From Methanofollis sp. (GTDB lineage: Archaea; Halobacteriota; Methanomicrobia; Methanomicrobiales; Methanofollaceae), in contig NZ_JAQVNX010000004.1 in NCBI RefSeq assembly GCF_028702905.1, positions 1 to 49,360 of the forward strand: 49,360 nucleotides of DNA. Direction: 5' to 3'. The notes beneath the pieces are model-generated. The model was not told the origin of the DNA and made no database searches. It saw only the letters and a list, made by a program, of their open reading frames with translations. The translations under genes and the position numbers were made by a program. Below are positions 16,495 through 24,507 of the stretch, piece by piece (position 1 is the stretch's first letter; every line of letters starts with the position of its first letter).

Positions 16495-17628
16495 TTACCC
16501 CGAGACTTCCATGAACTCTGCCGGCACCGGCACGTCCGTCACCGGCTCTGTATAGTCCTCGAACCAGAGGGCCGACGGGTTCCGGCGGAACGCTATGAAC
16601 TTCCCGATATTTGCCGGGTCTGCAGCCTGGTGGTACTTGAAGAAGGCGCACCCCTCTGACAGCCCCGCGATCTCGATCTTCCCGGTCGCATGAGACATCA
16701 CAAACCGTGCCCTCTTCGCGAGCCCCGAGACCCGCCCTTTGGCAGCCTCGAAGATCTGGTACCCCTCCTCCACCGGCACCTGGAACATCCCGTTCCCGAG
16801 AGTCGGGCGACACTGGAAGACATAATACGGCGGCACCCCGATGAACGAGAGTTTCCGGAACAGTTCTGCAAGGACGTCCGGGTCGTCGTTCACCCCACGC
16901 AGGAGAGGCGTCTGGTTCACGACAATCGCCCCGGCCTTCTGGAGGAGGGCGAGCGCCTCCACCGCCTGCGGCGTCAGTTCCCGCGGGTGGTTGAACTGGG
17001 CCATGATATAGATCCGCTTCTCGTCGGTCGAGTACTTCCCGATCATCTCCAGCAGGGACGGGTCGTCCAGGATACGATACGGGTTGAAAGCCGGCATCTT
17101 CGACCCGATCCTGATGATCCCCACATGGTCGATCGCCCGCACCGACCTGACGATCGGTTCGAGTTTCGACGTCGCCATGATCAGGGGGTCGCCGCCTGTC
17201 AGGAGCACGTTCGTGATCTCAGGGTGGTCCCTGATATAGGCGACCTCCTCGGTCACGTCCCTCGTCACCTCCGCACCCCGGTCCATAAACAGCCGTTTCC
17301 TGAAGCAGAAACGGCAGAAAGTCCCGCACACATCAGACACCAGGAGGAGGGCCGTCTCCCTGTACTTGTGCTGGAGGCCCGGGGCAACCGTGTAGTTCTT
17401 CTCCTGCGAAGGGTCGAGCACTCCCGTCTCCTCGCACTCCAGCGGGCTTGGAACCGCAATCCTGCGGATCGGGTCCATGGGATCGTCCCAGTCGATCAAA
17501 GAGAGATAATAATCGTTCGAGCGGAAAGCGAACTTTTCTTCCACCTTCCTGAGGGTGGCCTTCTCACCCGTGTTCAGCGCGTCGATCTGGTCAACTCGTG
17601 TCAGGTATTGTGGTTTCATGATGTTCAC
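16495..17628 (-). CDS. KamA-family radical SAM enzyme with altered substrate site
   Basis: A 377-residue relative of lysine 2,3-aminomutase. The radical SAM cluster is C101, C105, C108 (CGTFCRFC) followed by FRKR, and LLTGGDPL binds SAM. In lysine 2,3-aminomutase of Clostridium, two aspartates bind the side-chain amine of lysine, one in Q-C-D and one just before the PLP lysine in D-A-P-G-G-G-G-K. Here these positions read QCRP (272-275) and SHATGK (312-317). The PLP lysine is kept (K317) but both aspartates are lost and the loop is two residues shorter. No ablB acetyltransferase gene is next to it. So beta-lysine synthesis is doubtful and the substrate is unknown. Confidence 0.85.
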   Translation of the reverse strand: MNIMKPQYLTRVDQIDALNTGEKATLRKVEEKFAFRSNDYYLSLIDWDDPMDPIRRIAVPSPLECEETGVLDPSQEKNYTVAPGLQHKYRETALLLVSDVCGTFCRFCFRKRLFMDRGAEVTRDVTEEVAYIRDHPEITNVLLTGGDPLIMATSKLEPIVRSVRAIDHVGIIRIGSKMPAFNPYRILDDPSLLEMIGKYSTDEKRIYIMAQFNHPRELTPQAVEALALLQKAGAIVVNQTPLLRGVNDDPDVLAELFRKLSFIGVPPYYVFQCRPTLGNGMFQVPVEEGYQIFEAAKGRVSGLAKRARFVMSHATGKIEIAGLSEGCAFFKYHQAADPANIGKFIAFRRNPSALWFEDYTEPVTDVPVPAEFMEVSG

Positions 17629-17803
17629 CTCTATCAGTCCCGGTCAGATCCAGAAAGGAGTTCAATGCATAACCGGGCATCACGCGGCGTCAAAAAATAT
17701 CGGTACAAGGACATCTCTGCCGCGTACTGAGTGAGCACTGATCCTATGGCCCCCACCGTATAAAAAAGTATAGATCCCGGGAAAACCGTAAGAAATGATA
17801 TTT

Positions 17804-18208
17804 TTATTGCTTCTTTTTGCGTTTGCCCATAGAGAAGATGTCGACAAAGTACTTCCCTTCTTTGCCGAATCCGACGACCATCTCCTCGTCCCGGGCCAGT
17901 TTCTCGATATTCAGTTCATAGGTGCCGGGCTCAAGGACACGGATCGCCTCGACCTGGTCATACCTGCCTATACGGTCCCGGACCTCCTCTGTCTTGCGGG
18001 GCGGGGAAGGCGTCTCGGGGACCTCAATCTCCTCTGTATCGGTCTCCGAGGCGAGCTCTTCGATCGTCTTCCCCTCAAGCACGTCATCGTGCCTCTTCGA
18101 CTCACCGATATAGAGGAACTTCTTCCCGCCGCAACTCGGGCAGCCCCTCAGGATCTCGGTTGAGCCGTCTTCAAACTCCCTTCCGCATTTGGTACACTTA
18201 TGGGGCAT
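17804..18208 (-). CDS. Zn-ribbon protein (OapC-like)
   Basis: A 134-residue protein with an N-terminal zinc ribbon (CTKCG at 5-9, CPSCGGKKF at 23-31), an acidic, Pro-rich middle (about 45-75) and a C-terminal conserved block (YDQVEAIRVLEPGTYELNIEKL; EGKYFVDI) ending in a basic tail KRKKKQ. It is a conserved euryarchaeal family found next to a DUF2073 protein and an Era-like GTPase, as here; the trio has been discussed as linked to replication-origin genes. That link is recalled family knowledge, not visible in this sequence. It lies six bases after the DUF2073 gene. Confidence 0.8.
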   Translation of the reverse strand: MPHKCTKCGREFEDGSTEILRGCPSCGGKKFLYIGESKRHDDVLEGKTIEELASETDTEEIEVPETPSPPRKTEEVRDRIGRYDQVEAIRVLEPGTYELNIEKLARDEEMVVGFGKEGKYFVDIFSMGKRKKKQ

Positions 18209-18214
18209 TCCACC

Positions 18215-18586
18215 TCACCGTGACGAAACCCAGGCGCGGATCAGGTTCTCATCCTTCTTGATCGTCTTGAGCTGGTTCGCCGGGCCGATAACCGTGAGCC
18301 TGGACTCCGACTTCTTGCCGACAAGTTTGGAGAAGAAACCACCGAAACCATCTCCTCCCGCCTTCATCGGGTAGGTCTCAAGTTCGATCCCGGAGAATCC
18401 ATCAGGCCTGATCTCCATCATCGTCACTTCGATGAGTTTGCTCTGCTCGTCCGGAGCAAGCCCCTTCTCCAGGACGACGATGTTTCCGTCCCGTACATCG
18501 TCAAGGATCAGCCGAACCTTCTCCATCATGGTCAGCCGGTCCATCCTTTCAGCCGAGAGGAAATCGATCTGAACTCCCTGAATCAT
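18215..18586 (-). CDS. DUF2073 protein (OapB-like)
   Basis: A 123-residue protein of the DUF2073 family, found in euryarchaea beside an Era-like GTPase. Features: a MIQGVQIDFLSAERM start, the GIELETYP strand, a Gly-rich loop AGGDGFGGFF (about 79-88) and a C-terminal LTVIGPANQL block. The start could also be GTG at 18595, overlapping the GTPase stop. ATG 18586 is preferred because the GTPase stop codon sits inside an AGGTGA Shine-Dalgarno five bases before it, an arrangement repeated at L13 in this window. No catalytic motif seen. Function unknown. Confidence 0.8.
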   Translation of the reverse strand: MIQGVQIDFLSAERMDRLTMMEKVRLILDDVRDGNIVVLEKGLAPDEQSKLIEVTMMEIRPDGFSGIELETYPMKAGGDGFGGFFSKLVGKKSESRLTVIGPANQLKTIKKDENLIRAWVSSR

Positions 18587-18591
18587 CCTGA

Positions 18592-19233
18592 TCACCTGAA
18601 CGTCTCAGCCATCTTTTCATAGAGCATCTCGATATTGTCTCCCTCCATGCCGGAGATCGGAACGACCGGATGCTGCGGGAAGGCACTCCTGATCCGCTGG
18701 GGCGCAGCGTCGGGGAGGTCGATCTTGTTGGCGACAATGACAACCGGGAGTTTCCGGCTCTCGATGATCCCGATCATCATGATGTTCACCTGCATAAAGG
18801 GATCCAGCGTCGAGTCCAGCATGTAGATGACACCGTCGATATCGTCCCGAAGCCAGTGCATCGCTTCGGCAACACCTTCCGTCGCCTCTCTCGCCCGTAT
18901 GATCGCTTCGTCCTTCTCAAGACCGTACTCGAGGAACTCGTTGTAGTCGATCTTCGTGGTGACGCCGGGGGTATCGACGATGTCGATCATGATCGAATTG
19001 CCGTTCGAACCGGAGATCGTGATGTTCTCCTTCCGCCGGGCCCGCCGGGTCTCGTGGGGGATCTCGCTCACCGGACCGATTGCATCACCGGTCCAGTCGC
19101 GTACAATCCTGTTGGCAAGCGTGGTCTTGCCAGCATTGGGGGGCCCATAAATTCCAATCTTTGACTTCTTTTTGCGGAAGAAGGCATGGAATAAATTAGA
19201 TACCGTCAGCTTTGCGCGAATAAGAAAATTCAT
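18592..19233 (-). CDS. Era-like GTPase
   Basis: A 213-residue GTPase: an N-terminal amphipathic or basic stretch (1-24, ending RKKKSKI), G1 GPPNAGKT at about 30-37, G2-like ETRRARRKE, G3 DTPG at about 82-85, G4 NKID at about 168-171 and a late SGMEG for G5. The G3-flanking VDTPGVTTK and the lack of a KH domain separate it from bacterial Era. It heads the three-gene unit with DUF2073 and the Zn-ribbon protein, which suggests that all three act in one complex. The promoter is probably the TATA-like ATATTTATA on the minus strand at about 19291-19299. Confidence 0.88.
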   Translation of the reverse strand: MNFLIRAKLTVSNLFHAFFRKKKSKIGIYGPPNAGKTTLANRIVRDWTGDAIGPVSEIPHETRRARRKENITISGSNGNSIMIDIVDTPGVTTKIDYNEFLEYGLEKDEAIIRAREATEGVAEAMHWLRDDIDGVIYMLDSTLDPFMQVNIMMIGIIESRKLPVVIVANKIDLPDAAPQRIRSAFPQHPVVPISGMEGDNIEMLYEKMAETFR

Positions 19234-19288
19234 GCTTCATCCCCTATTCAAGACTTTTCAGTTACTCATTAGATGATTATCCACCCCG

Positions 19289-19299
19289 GTATAAATATC
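19289..19299 (-). promoter_or_regulatory. TATA-like box in the GTPase/CBS divergent region
   Basis: On the minus strand the bases read ATATTTATACC, roughly 60 bases before the GTPase ATG at 19233. On the plus strand a separate TTTTATAG at 19369-19376 could serve the CBS operon. Confidence 0.4.
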
Positions 19300-19309
19300 C
19301 CCCTATATT

Positions 19310-19324
19310 GGGTGAATATCACCC
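19310..19324. promoter_or_regulatory. Possible operator palindrome
   Basis: GGGTGA-ATA-TCACCC, a perfect six-base inverted repeat with a three-base centre, between the divergent GTPase unit and the CBS gene array. It lies between the two candidate promoters and could bind a dimeric regulator. There is no further evidence. Confidence 0.35.
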
Positions 19325-19438
19325 GGGCGAATATATGTTCGAATTTGAAAATACCCGCCAGTATTCTTTTATAGGGGAATCTCCTAGGTAGTGGTATCTG
19401 GAATCATCCAGAAAACAGCGACCCTCCGGGGTGAACTC

Positions 19439-20002
19439 ATGGCTAACGCACGAGACACCATATACGTCGAAACACGGGTTCCGCTGAAAGAAGTAATGAG
19501 AGGCAGCCCCACCACTATCGAGGCAGAGGCCACGGTCGCAAAGGCCGCAGCCCGCATGTGCCGGAGCGAAGTGGGCAGCTGCATCGTTCTTTCAGGGAAC
19601 ATCCCTATCGGGATCGTCACCGAACAGGACATGAACTGCAAAGTCGTCGCAAAGGACCTCAAGCCAAGTTCCATCTATGTCAGGGAGATCATGAGCACGC
19701 CGCTCATCACCATCGATTCTGAGAGAACCGTGGGGGAAGCTGCGCAGATGATGATACGGCACCGGGTCAGACGACTCCCGGTCGTCGAGAACGGCAAAGT
19801 CACCGGCATCGTCACGGTCAGGGACCTCCTATCCGTCGCCAACGAGCTCAACGAGATTATGTCAGACCTGATCGTCATCAACCGGGAGGAAAATTATTCC
19901 ATGGGCATCTGCGACCGTTGCGGTAAGATGAGTGACAGTCTGGTCCCCATGGACGGGACGATGCTGTGCAATGATTGTAGGGAGGAGGAGCGCTTGAGAT
20001 GA
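19439..20002 (+). CDS. CBS-domain protein A with C-terminal Zn ribbon
   Basis: A 187-residue protein with two CBS motifs (about 14-70 and 77-133; GIVTEQDM and GIVTVRDLL close each motif), forming one Bateman module that usually binds adenine nucleotides. A C-terminal zinc ribbon follows (CDRCG about 158-162 and CNDC about 177-180). The start at ATG 19439 has GGTGA five bases before it; the earlier in-frame codon at 19391 has none. It is the first of five CBS genes, and its stop overlaps the next ATG (ATGA). The zinc ribbon is unique in the set and might contact a nucleic acid or protein partner. Confidence 0.88.
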   Translation: MANARDTIYVETRVPLKEVMRGSPTTIEAEATVAKAAARMCRSEVGSCIVLSGNIPIGIVTEQDMNCKVVAKDLKPSSIYVREIMSTPLITIDSERTVGEAAQMMIRHRVRRLPVVENGKVTGIVTVRDLLSVANELNEIMSDLIVINREENYSMGICDRCGKMSDSLVPMDGTMLCNDCREEERLR

Positions 20003-20757
20003 AGGTGGCAGACGACGTGAGAGTCAGGGTCCCGGTGCTCACCACGGCGGATCCGATGACCAGGGCACGCCAGATCCTGCGGGACGACACATTCCGCGAG
20101 ATTGCGATCACCGATACGAAGGGGCGGTATGTCGGATATATCAACATCACCGATGCCCTGAAAGTCACCACCACCAAGTCGGACGTCCAGATCGAGGGCT
20201 TTGTCCGGGATGGTGCGGTGGTGAAACCCGACGATTCGCTGATTGTCGTTGCACGGGCAATCAGGGAGAAAAAATCCGACTCGGCCGTGATCACGAACAG
20301 CGACGGGCAGGTCCTCGGGGCGGTCCTGCTCTCCGAGATCTTCCCGATCCTCTGTACGCGGGAAGACCTCCGCGGCACCGTCGCCGATCACATGCACCGG
20401 AGCCCCGGAGTCTGCGAGGCCGACGACCCGGTCAGCAGGGTCTATGCAAAGATGATCGAAGAAGGGATCGCCGCCTTCACGGTGATGAAGAGCCGGCACC
20501 TCATCGGCATCATCTCAAGGAGAGATATCTTAAATAGCGGCAGGGTGAGAAAGACGCTGGAGAGCGGAGGAAAGGTGCCGGTCGAAAGCGTGATGGTCAC
20601 ACCCGTGATCACCATCGGGCCTGACGAGAGTATCAGGACGGCGGCAGAACGGATGGTGGAACATGATCTCTCCCAGATGCCGGTCCTCGACGGTGATGTT
20701 CTTGTGGGCATGATCGACCGGCATGGCGTGCTGAATGGTCTCTCTGCAAGGGAATGA
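19999..20757 (+). CDS. CBS-domain protein B (four CBS motifs)
   Basis: A 252-residue protein with four CBS-like motifs and no other domain. Each ends in a recognisable signature: GYINITDAL (about 49-57), GAVLLSEIF, GIISRRDIL and GMIDRHGVL. The first two are diverged. ATG overlaps the stop of gene A by four bases, so translation is coupled. With four motifs it could form a complete CBS disc by itself. No membrane segment or enzyme domain is present, so a regulatory or energy-sensing role is inferred from the family only. Confidence 0.87.
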   Translation: MKVADDVRVRVPVLTTADPMTRARQILRDDTFREIAITDTKGRYVGYINITDALKVTTTKSDVQIEGFVRDGAVVKPDDSLIVVARAIREKKSDSAVITNSDGQVLGAVLLSEIFPILCTREDLRGTVADHMHRSPGVCEADDPVSRVYAKMIEEGIAAFTVMKSRHLIGIISRRDILNSGRVRKTLESGGKVPVESVMVTPVITIGPDESIRTAAERMVEHDLSQMPVLDGDVLVGMIDRHGVLNGLSARE

Positions 20758-20761
20758 TGCT

Positions 20762-21703
20762 ATGCACAAGAATAATCAGACGATGAAACAGGGCGACAGA
20801 CTGCTGAAAATGCCCGGCAAACTCGACCGCGGCCCGATCGAGTTCAAATCACGGATCGCCGGGAGCGAGGGCGAGGTGATGGGGATTGCAACCCGTGGCG
20901 TCATCTCGGTCCCCCAGACGATGACCATCATCGGTGCTGTGGAGACGATGACGGCCTATGGTTTCCGCCGTCTTCCAATCACCGATGCAGGCACGCACCG
21001 TCTTCGCGGCATCGTGACCGCACGGGACATCATCGACTTCCTCGGCGGCGGCGACCGCTTCAACCTTGTACGGGTCAAGCACAGCGGCAACCTGCTTTCG
21101 GCGATCAATGAGAGTGTGCGGGAGGTCATGACACAGCGGGTGACGACAATGCCGCATACCGCCACGATCGCCGGGGCCGCCGAGATCATCGTCACGAAGA
21201 AGATCGGCGGCCTCCCGATCGTGGACGAGGAGGAGGCCCTCGCCGGGATTGTCACCGAGAGGGACGTGATGAAGGCCCTCGCCACCGAGGACACGGACGT
21301 GACCGTGGAGGGGGTCATGAGCACGGGCCTCAGAGTGACCGGCCCCGACACTCCCATCGGGTCGGTCACGAGAGAGATGATCGCCCACGGTTTCAGGCGC
21401 CTGCCCCTGGTCTCGGACGACGTGCTCTTCGGGATCATCTCGGCGTCCGACATCATGAAGTACCTCGGGTCAGGGGAGATCTTTACCCGCCTCTCGACCG
21501 GCAACGTGGCCGAGGTGATGGGTCTGCCTGTGCGCACCCTCACCGGGGCGGAGTTGTATACCACGACCCCGAACACGAACATCAATGATGCAGCGCTGAA
21601 GATGCTGCAGAAGGGGGTCGGCGCCCTTCCGGTCATCGAGGAAGGGAAGTTGATCGGCCTGATAACCGAATTCGACCTTGTGAAAGCATTTTATGAGGAG
21701 TGA
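20762..21703 (+). CDS. CBS-domain protein C (four CBS motifs)
   Basis: A 313-residue protein with an N-terminal extension of about 40 residues (KQGDRLLKMPGKLDRGPIEF) and then four CBS motifs closing at GIVTARDII, GIVTERDVM, GIISASDIM and GLITEFDLV. ATG 20762 is chosen, four bases after the previous stop; an earlier in-frame start at 20735 would lie inside gene B and is less likely. The extension sets this one apart. It resembles CBS proteins of methanogens with no assigned role. Third member of the array. Confidence 0.87.
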   Translation: MHKNNQTMKQGDRLLKMPGKLDRGPIEFKSRIAGSEGEVMGIATRGVISVPQTMTIIGAVETMTAYGFRRLPITDAGTHRLRGIVTARDIIDFLGGGDRFNLVRVKHSGNLLSAINESVREVMTQRVTTMPHTATIAGAAEIIVTKKIGGLPIVDEEEALAGIVTERDVMKALATEDTDVTVEGVMSTGLRVTGPDTPIGSVTREMIAHGFRRLPLVSDDVLFGIISASDIMKYLGSGEIFTRLSTGNVAEVMGLPVRTLTGAELYTTTPNTNINDAALKMLQKGVGALPVIEEGKLIGLITEFDLVKAFYEE

Positions 21704-21709
21704 AAGGAG

Positions 21710-22549
21710 ATGAAGGCAGAGGATGTGATGTCGTCCCCGGTCAGGGTGGTTTCGCCCGAGGATACCGTCGCCTATGCGAGAAACCAGATGATCAAACACA
21801 GGATCTCCCGCGTGCTGGTGATGGACGGCGGGAAACTCGCCGGCATCTTCACGAAAAAGGACATCGCCTACCGCCTCAGGCAGACCGAACCGATCTGGCG
21901 GAGACGGCCGATTGACCGCATTCCGATATCTGTCCTGATGACGCCAGAGCCTGTAGCCGTCGGCCCGGACACACCCATGCGAGAGATCGCCGCCCTCATG
22001 CTCGACCGGTCCATCAGCGGCATCCCGGTCCTGAACGACGGTGAGGTGATCGGCATCGTCACCAAATCGGACATCCTCAGATCGGCCGCGGCACGCTCGC
22101 TCACGACACCGCTCTCCGACCTTATGGAGAACCCGGTGACGGTGAGCCGTTACCACTCCCTTGACCATATCATCGACCTCCTCTCAGAGAGGGACGAAAA
22201 ACTCATCGCCGTCAACAATGACGGGACGCTCGCCGGGATCATTACCGAAACGAACCTCGCGTTCTTCATTTACCGCGACGAGTCAGGCGGCATCCCGGAA
22301 AGAGATATAAAGATGCTGAGAAAAGAAGCATCTGGTGGAAGAAAGGCATACAGGTATGTCCAGGAGGCCTCCGCGGTCGCCGAGGACGTGATGACACACC
22401 CCGTTCTGACCGCACCCCCTGAGACAAGCGCCGCGGACGCGGTGCAGATGATGATCGACCGCCGCATCAACAGCGTGGTCATTGTTCGAGGATCAGAGGT
22501 CCTCGGGATCGTGAAAAGGGACAATATATTACAGGAAGTGGCAAAATGA
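21710..22549 (+). CDS. CBS-domain protein D (four CBS motifs)
   Basis: A 279-residue protein made of four CBS motifs. Each opens with a DVM/LM-type helix start (AEDVMSSPV at 3-11, SVLMTPEPV, SDLMENPV, EDVMTHPV) and closes with GIFTKKDI, GIVTKSDIL, GIITETNLA and GIVKRDNIL. A basic linker (RKEASGGRKAYRY, about 204-216) separates the third and fourth. It begins six bases after gene C and overlaps gene E (ATGA). Function unknown beyond probable nucleotide or SAM-type ligand binding. Confidence 0.88.
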   Translation: MKAEDVMSSPVRVVSPEDTVAYARNQMIKHRISRVLVMDGGKLAGIFTKKDIAYRLRQTEPIWRRRPIDRIPISVLMTPEPVAVGPDTPMREIAALMLDRSISGIPVLNDGEVIGIVTKSDILRSAAARSLTTPLSDLMENPVTVSRYHSLDHIIDLLSERDEKLIAVNNDGTLAGIITETNLAFFIYRDESGGIPERDIKMLRKEASGGRKAYRYVQEASAVAEDVMTHPVLTAPPETSAADAVQMMIDRRINSVVIVRGSEVLGIVKRDNILQEVAK

Positions 22550-23334
22550 GCGAAGAGCTGTACATCCACATCAAGGACATTATGGCAAAGCCGGTAACAA
22601 TCGCGAAATCAGCGCCCATCACTGACGCCCTTGACAAGATGCTTGACGAGAACATCGACCCCCTGATCGTTACCGACAACGGGACCGTCGTCGGCACCAT
22701 CTCCCGGCAGGCGATCGCCGAGACGATCGGCAAGAAGAGGAATGCCACCATCCCCCCGACAAAGATCCATGTCGCAAACACCGTGGAGGGAGAGTTTACC
22801 GCGGCATACCCCGACCAGGGGATCGAGATCCTGCCCACCCTCCTGCAGCACGCAAAGATCGTCGTAGTCTTTGACGAAGACCACAAACTCATCGGCCAGG
22901 TCAGTTACGGCGACCTGCTGAAGGTGGTGCAGCCCTCGAAACAGGTGAAGGAGATCCTGGAGCCGGCCTCCACCATCAATGTCGAGGAGCGGGTCGTCCA
23001 CCTCCGCCGCCGGATGATGGACGAGGATATTGCCCGGTTCCTCGTCACCGACGAGAATGGAGCGCCGATCGGGATCGTCACCGAGACCGACGTCGCCCGC
23101 GCGATGGTCGCCTTCAGGGAGGTCGTGGAGGGGAAGTACCAGGACCACCGGATCCGGAACCTGCTTGTCCGCGACATCATGTCCGCACCCCTCATCTCAG
23201 TGAACGCCAGCATGCCGGTCGGCAAGGTGATCGACACGATGCTCGCCAAAAAGATCAGTTCCCTGCCCATCACCGACGGAAACGGCCACATTGCAGGTAT
23301 CGTGACCCGCACATCCCTGATCCAGGCACTCTGA
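22546..23334 (+). CDS. CBS-domain protein E (four CBS motifs)
   Basis: A 262-residue protein with four CBS motifs, the second of which (residues about 75-128) is strongly diverged. The others close at GTISRQAIA, GIVTETDVA and GIVTRTSLI. It is translationally coupled to gene D by an ATGA overlap and is the last gene of the array. A T-tract follows within 15 bases. No additional domain is present. Confidence 0.88.
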   Translation: MSEELYIHIKDIMAKPVTIAKSAPITDALDKMLDENIDPLIVTDNGTVVGTISRQAIAETIGKKRNATIPPTKIHVANTVEGEFTAAYPDQGIEILPTLLQHAKIVVVFDEDHKLIGQVSYGDLLKVVQPSKQVKEILEPASTINVEERVVHLRRRMMDEDIARFLVTDENGAPIGIVTETDVARAMVAFREVVEGKYQDHRIRNLLVRDIMSAPLISVNASMPVGKVIDTMLAKKISSLPITDGNGHIAGIVTRTSLIQAL

Positions 23335-23347
23335 ACCTCATTTCCAC

Positions 23348-23354
23348 TTTTTTT
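23348..23354 (+). terminator. T-tract after the CBS array
   Basis: A run of seven T residues begins 14 bases after the stop of CBS gene E, a typical archaeal intrinsic stop signal. Confidence 0.5.
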
Positions 23355-23355
23355 G

Positions 23356-24480
23356 CTCTGTTGAAATCCCTATACCGAGGGTGATGTCTCCCCATGGTCG
23401 TGGGGAGGGGGGCGCGGATCCCCGACCTATGATTGGTCCCGGGGAAGAGCAGACAGGTGATCCCGAGGGGGAGATTGCCATATCCCCACCTATCCTGAGC
23501 AGGGACGACCGAAAGGAGTCAAGAAGACCATCAGGTCTTCGCTGTGCGAGCGATAGCGAGCATGAGAAGACGGAAAATCGGGCTCTGTAGAGTCCAACAT
23601 GAACACCGGGCTCAAGCATACGGGATGAAAATTCTTGTTGGTCTCTGGTGAGCGGATCCTTGTTCCCTCTTCGGAGCAGGCCACCACTTCATTGCCGCCC
23701 CGGCCTATCCTCACCGTGGGGGGTCCGGGGGGTACAACCCCCCGGTGCGAGATTACAGAAAAGATTCTACGATGAGGGTGGCACGCCTGATCACCACGCC
23801 TTCCCACACCTTTGCGCCGGGGGCTATCTCTCGAAAATCAAAGATTTTCTCAACTCACTCCGTTCGCCCCCCAGACCCCCATTTGGGATAGGGTCGGGAA
23901 GAGCGAACGAGACATCCTGAAGAGGGAGATTGCCGCATCCCATCCATCCTGAGCGAAATTCGAGCGGAGCGAGTTCGAGAAAATTGCCCCGGCCTGGATT
24001 GTGGGGAAGGCAGTGTACGGGTGTCTCTTCCAGGGGACTACCTCAAAGACCAACGGTCTTCTCGACTCACTCCGACGTTTCCCCGGCTCCAACCCCAGAA
24101 AGCAGGATACGATCCAGGACATGCGGCACGCAAAAGATCGTCTCAGGGATGCCGACGGCAACCGGCCGCCAACCACGGCCCCCCACAGGAGAATCTTATA
24201 GGGGGGCCCGGGTGCGGCGCGCAGGGGCGGACTGTGAGGGACTTCAAGGGGGAGCGGAACAGAGATGTGCCATCTCAGGATTGGGTCGGGAAGGAAAGAT
24301 GAGGAGATCATGATGAGGAAGATTGCCATTCCCCTCGACCCTCATGTGGGGGGGGGACGACCGAAGGGAGTCGAGAATACTCCTGCCATCCCCCCCACCC
24401 CCCGATCCCTCCATCTCCAGATCAGGAATACACCCCTCTTTCCTCCATCTGACCCAAACCAATGGATTAATCAGATAGAA
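23356..24480. repeat. Non-coding repeat island 2
   Basis: More than 1.1 kb without a credible gene. A module of about 55 bases recurs three times: 23443-23500, 23896-23954 and, weakly, 24289-24344 (GGAAGAG..., GAGATTGCC..., CATCCTGAGC). A piece of the island 1 repeat lies here inverted (23573-23640), and 23818-23843 mirrors bases 1-26. The hairpin GGGTCCGGGGGG/CCCCCCGG lies at about 23721-23750. Palindromic bits such as GCGAGCGATAGCGAGC (23548-23563) occur. Nothing else is recognised. Confidence 0.75.
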
Positions 24481-24507
24481 TTCCGATTATAACCCAGGAG
24501 AACAGCC

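Noticed and set aside
16495..17628. Calling this gene ablA (lysine 2,3-aminomutase)
   Set aside because: The two lysine-binding aspartates are replaced and ablB is absent from the vicinity, so only the family name is justified.
23356..24480. CRISPR array in island 2
   Set aside because: Repeats are imperfect and irregularly spaced, and no uniform spacers or cas genes are present.
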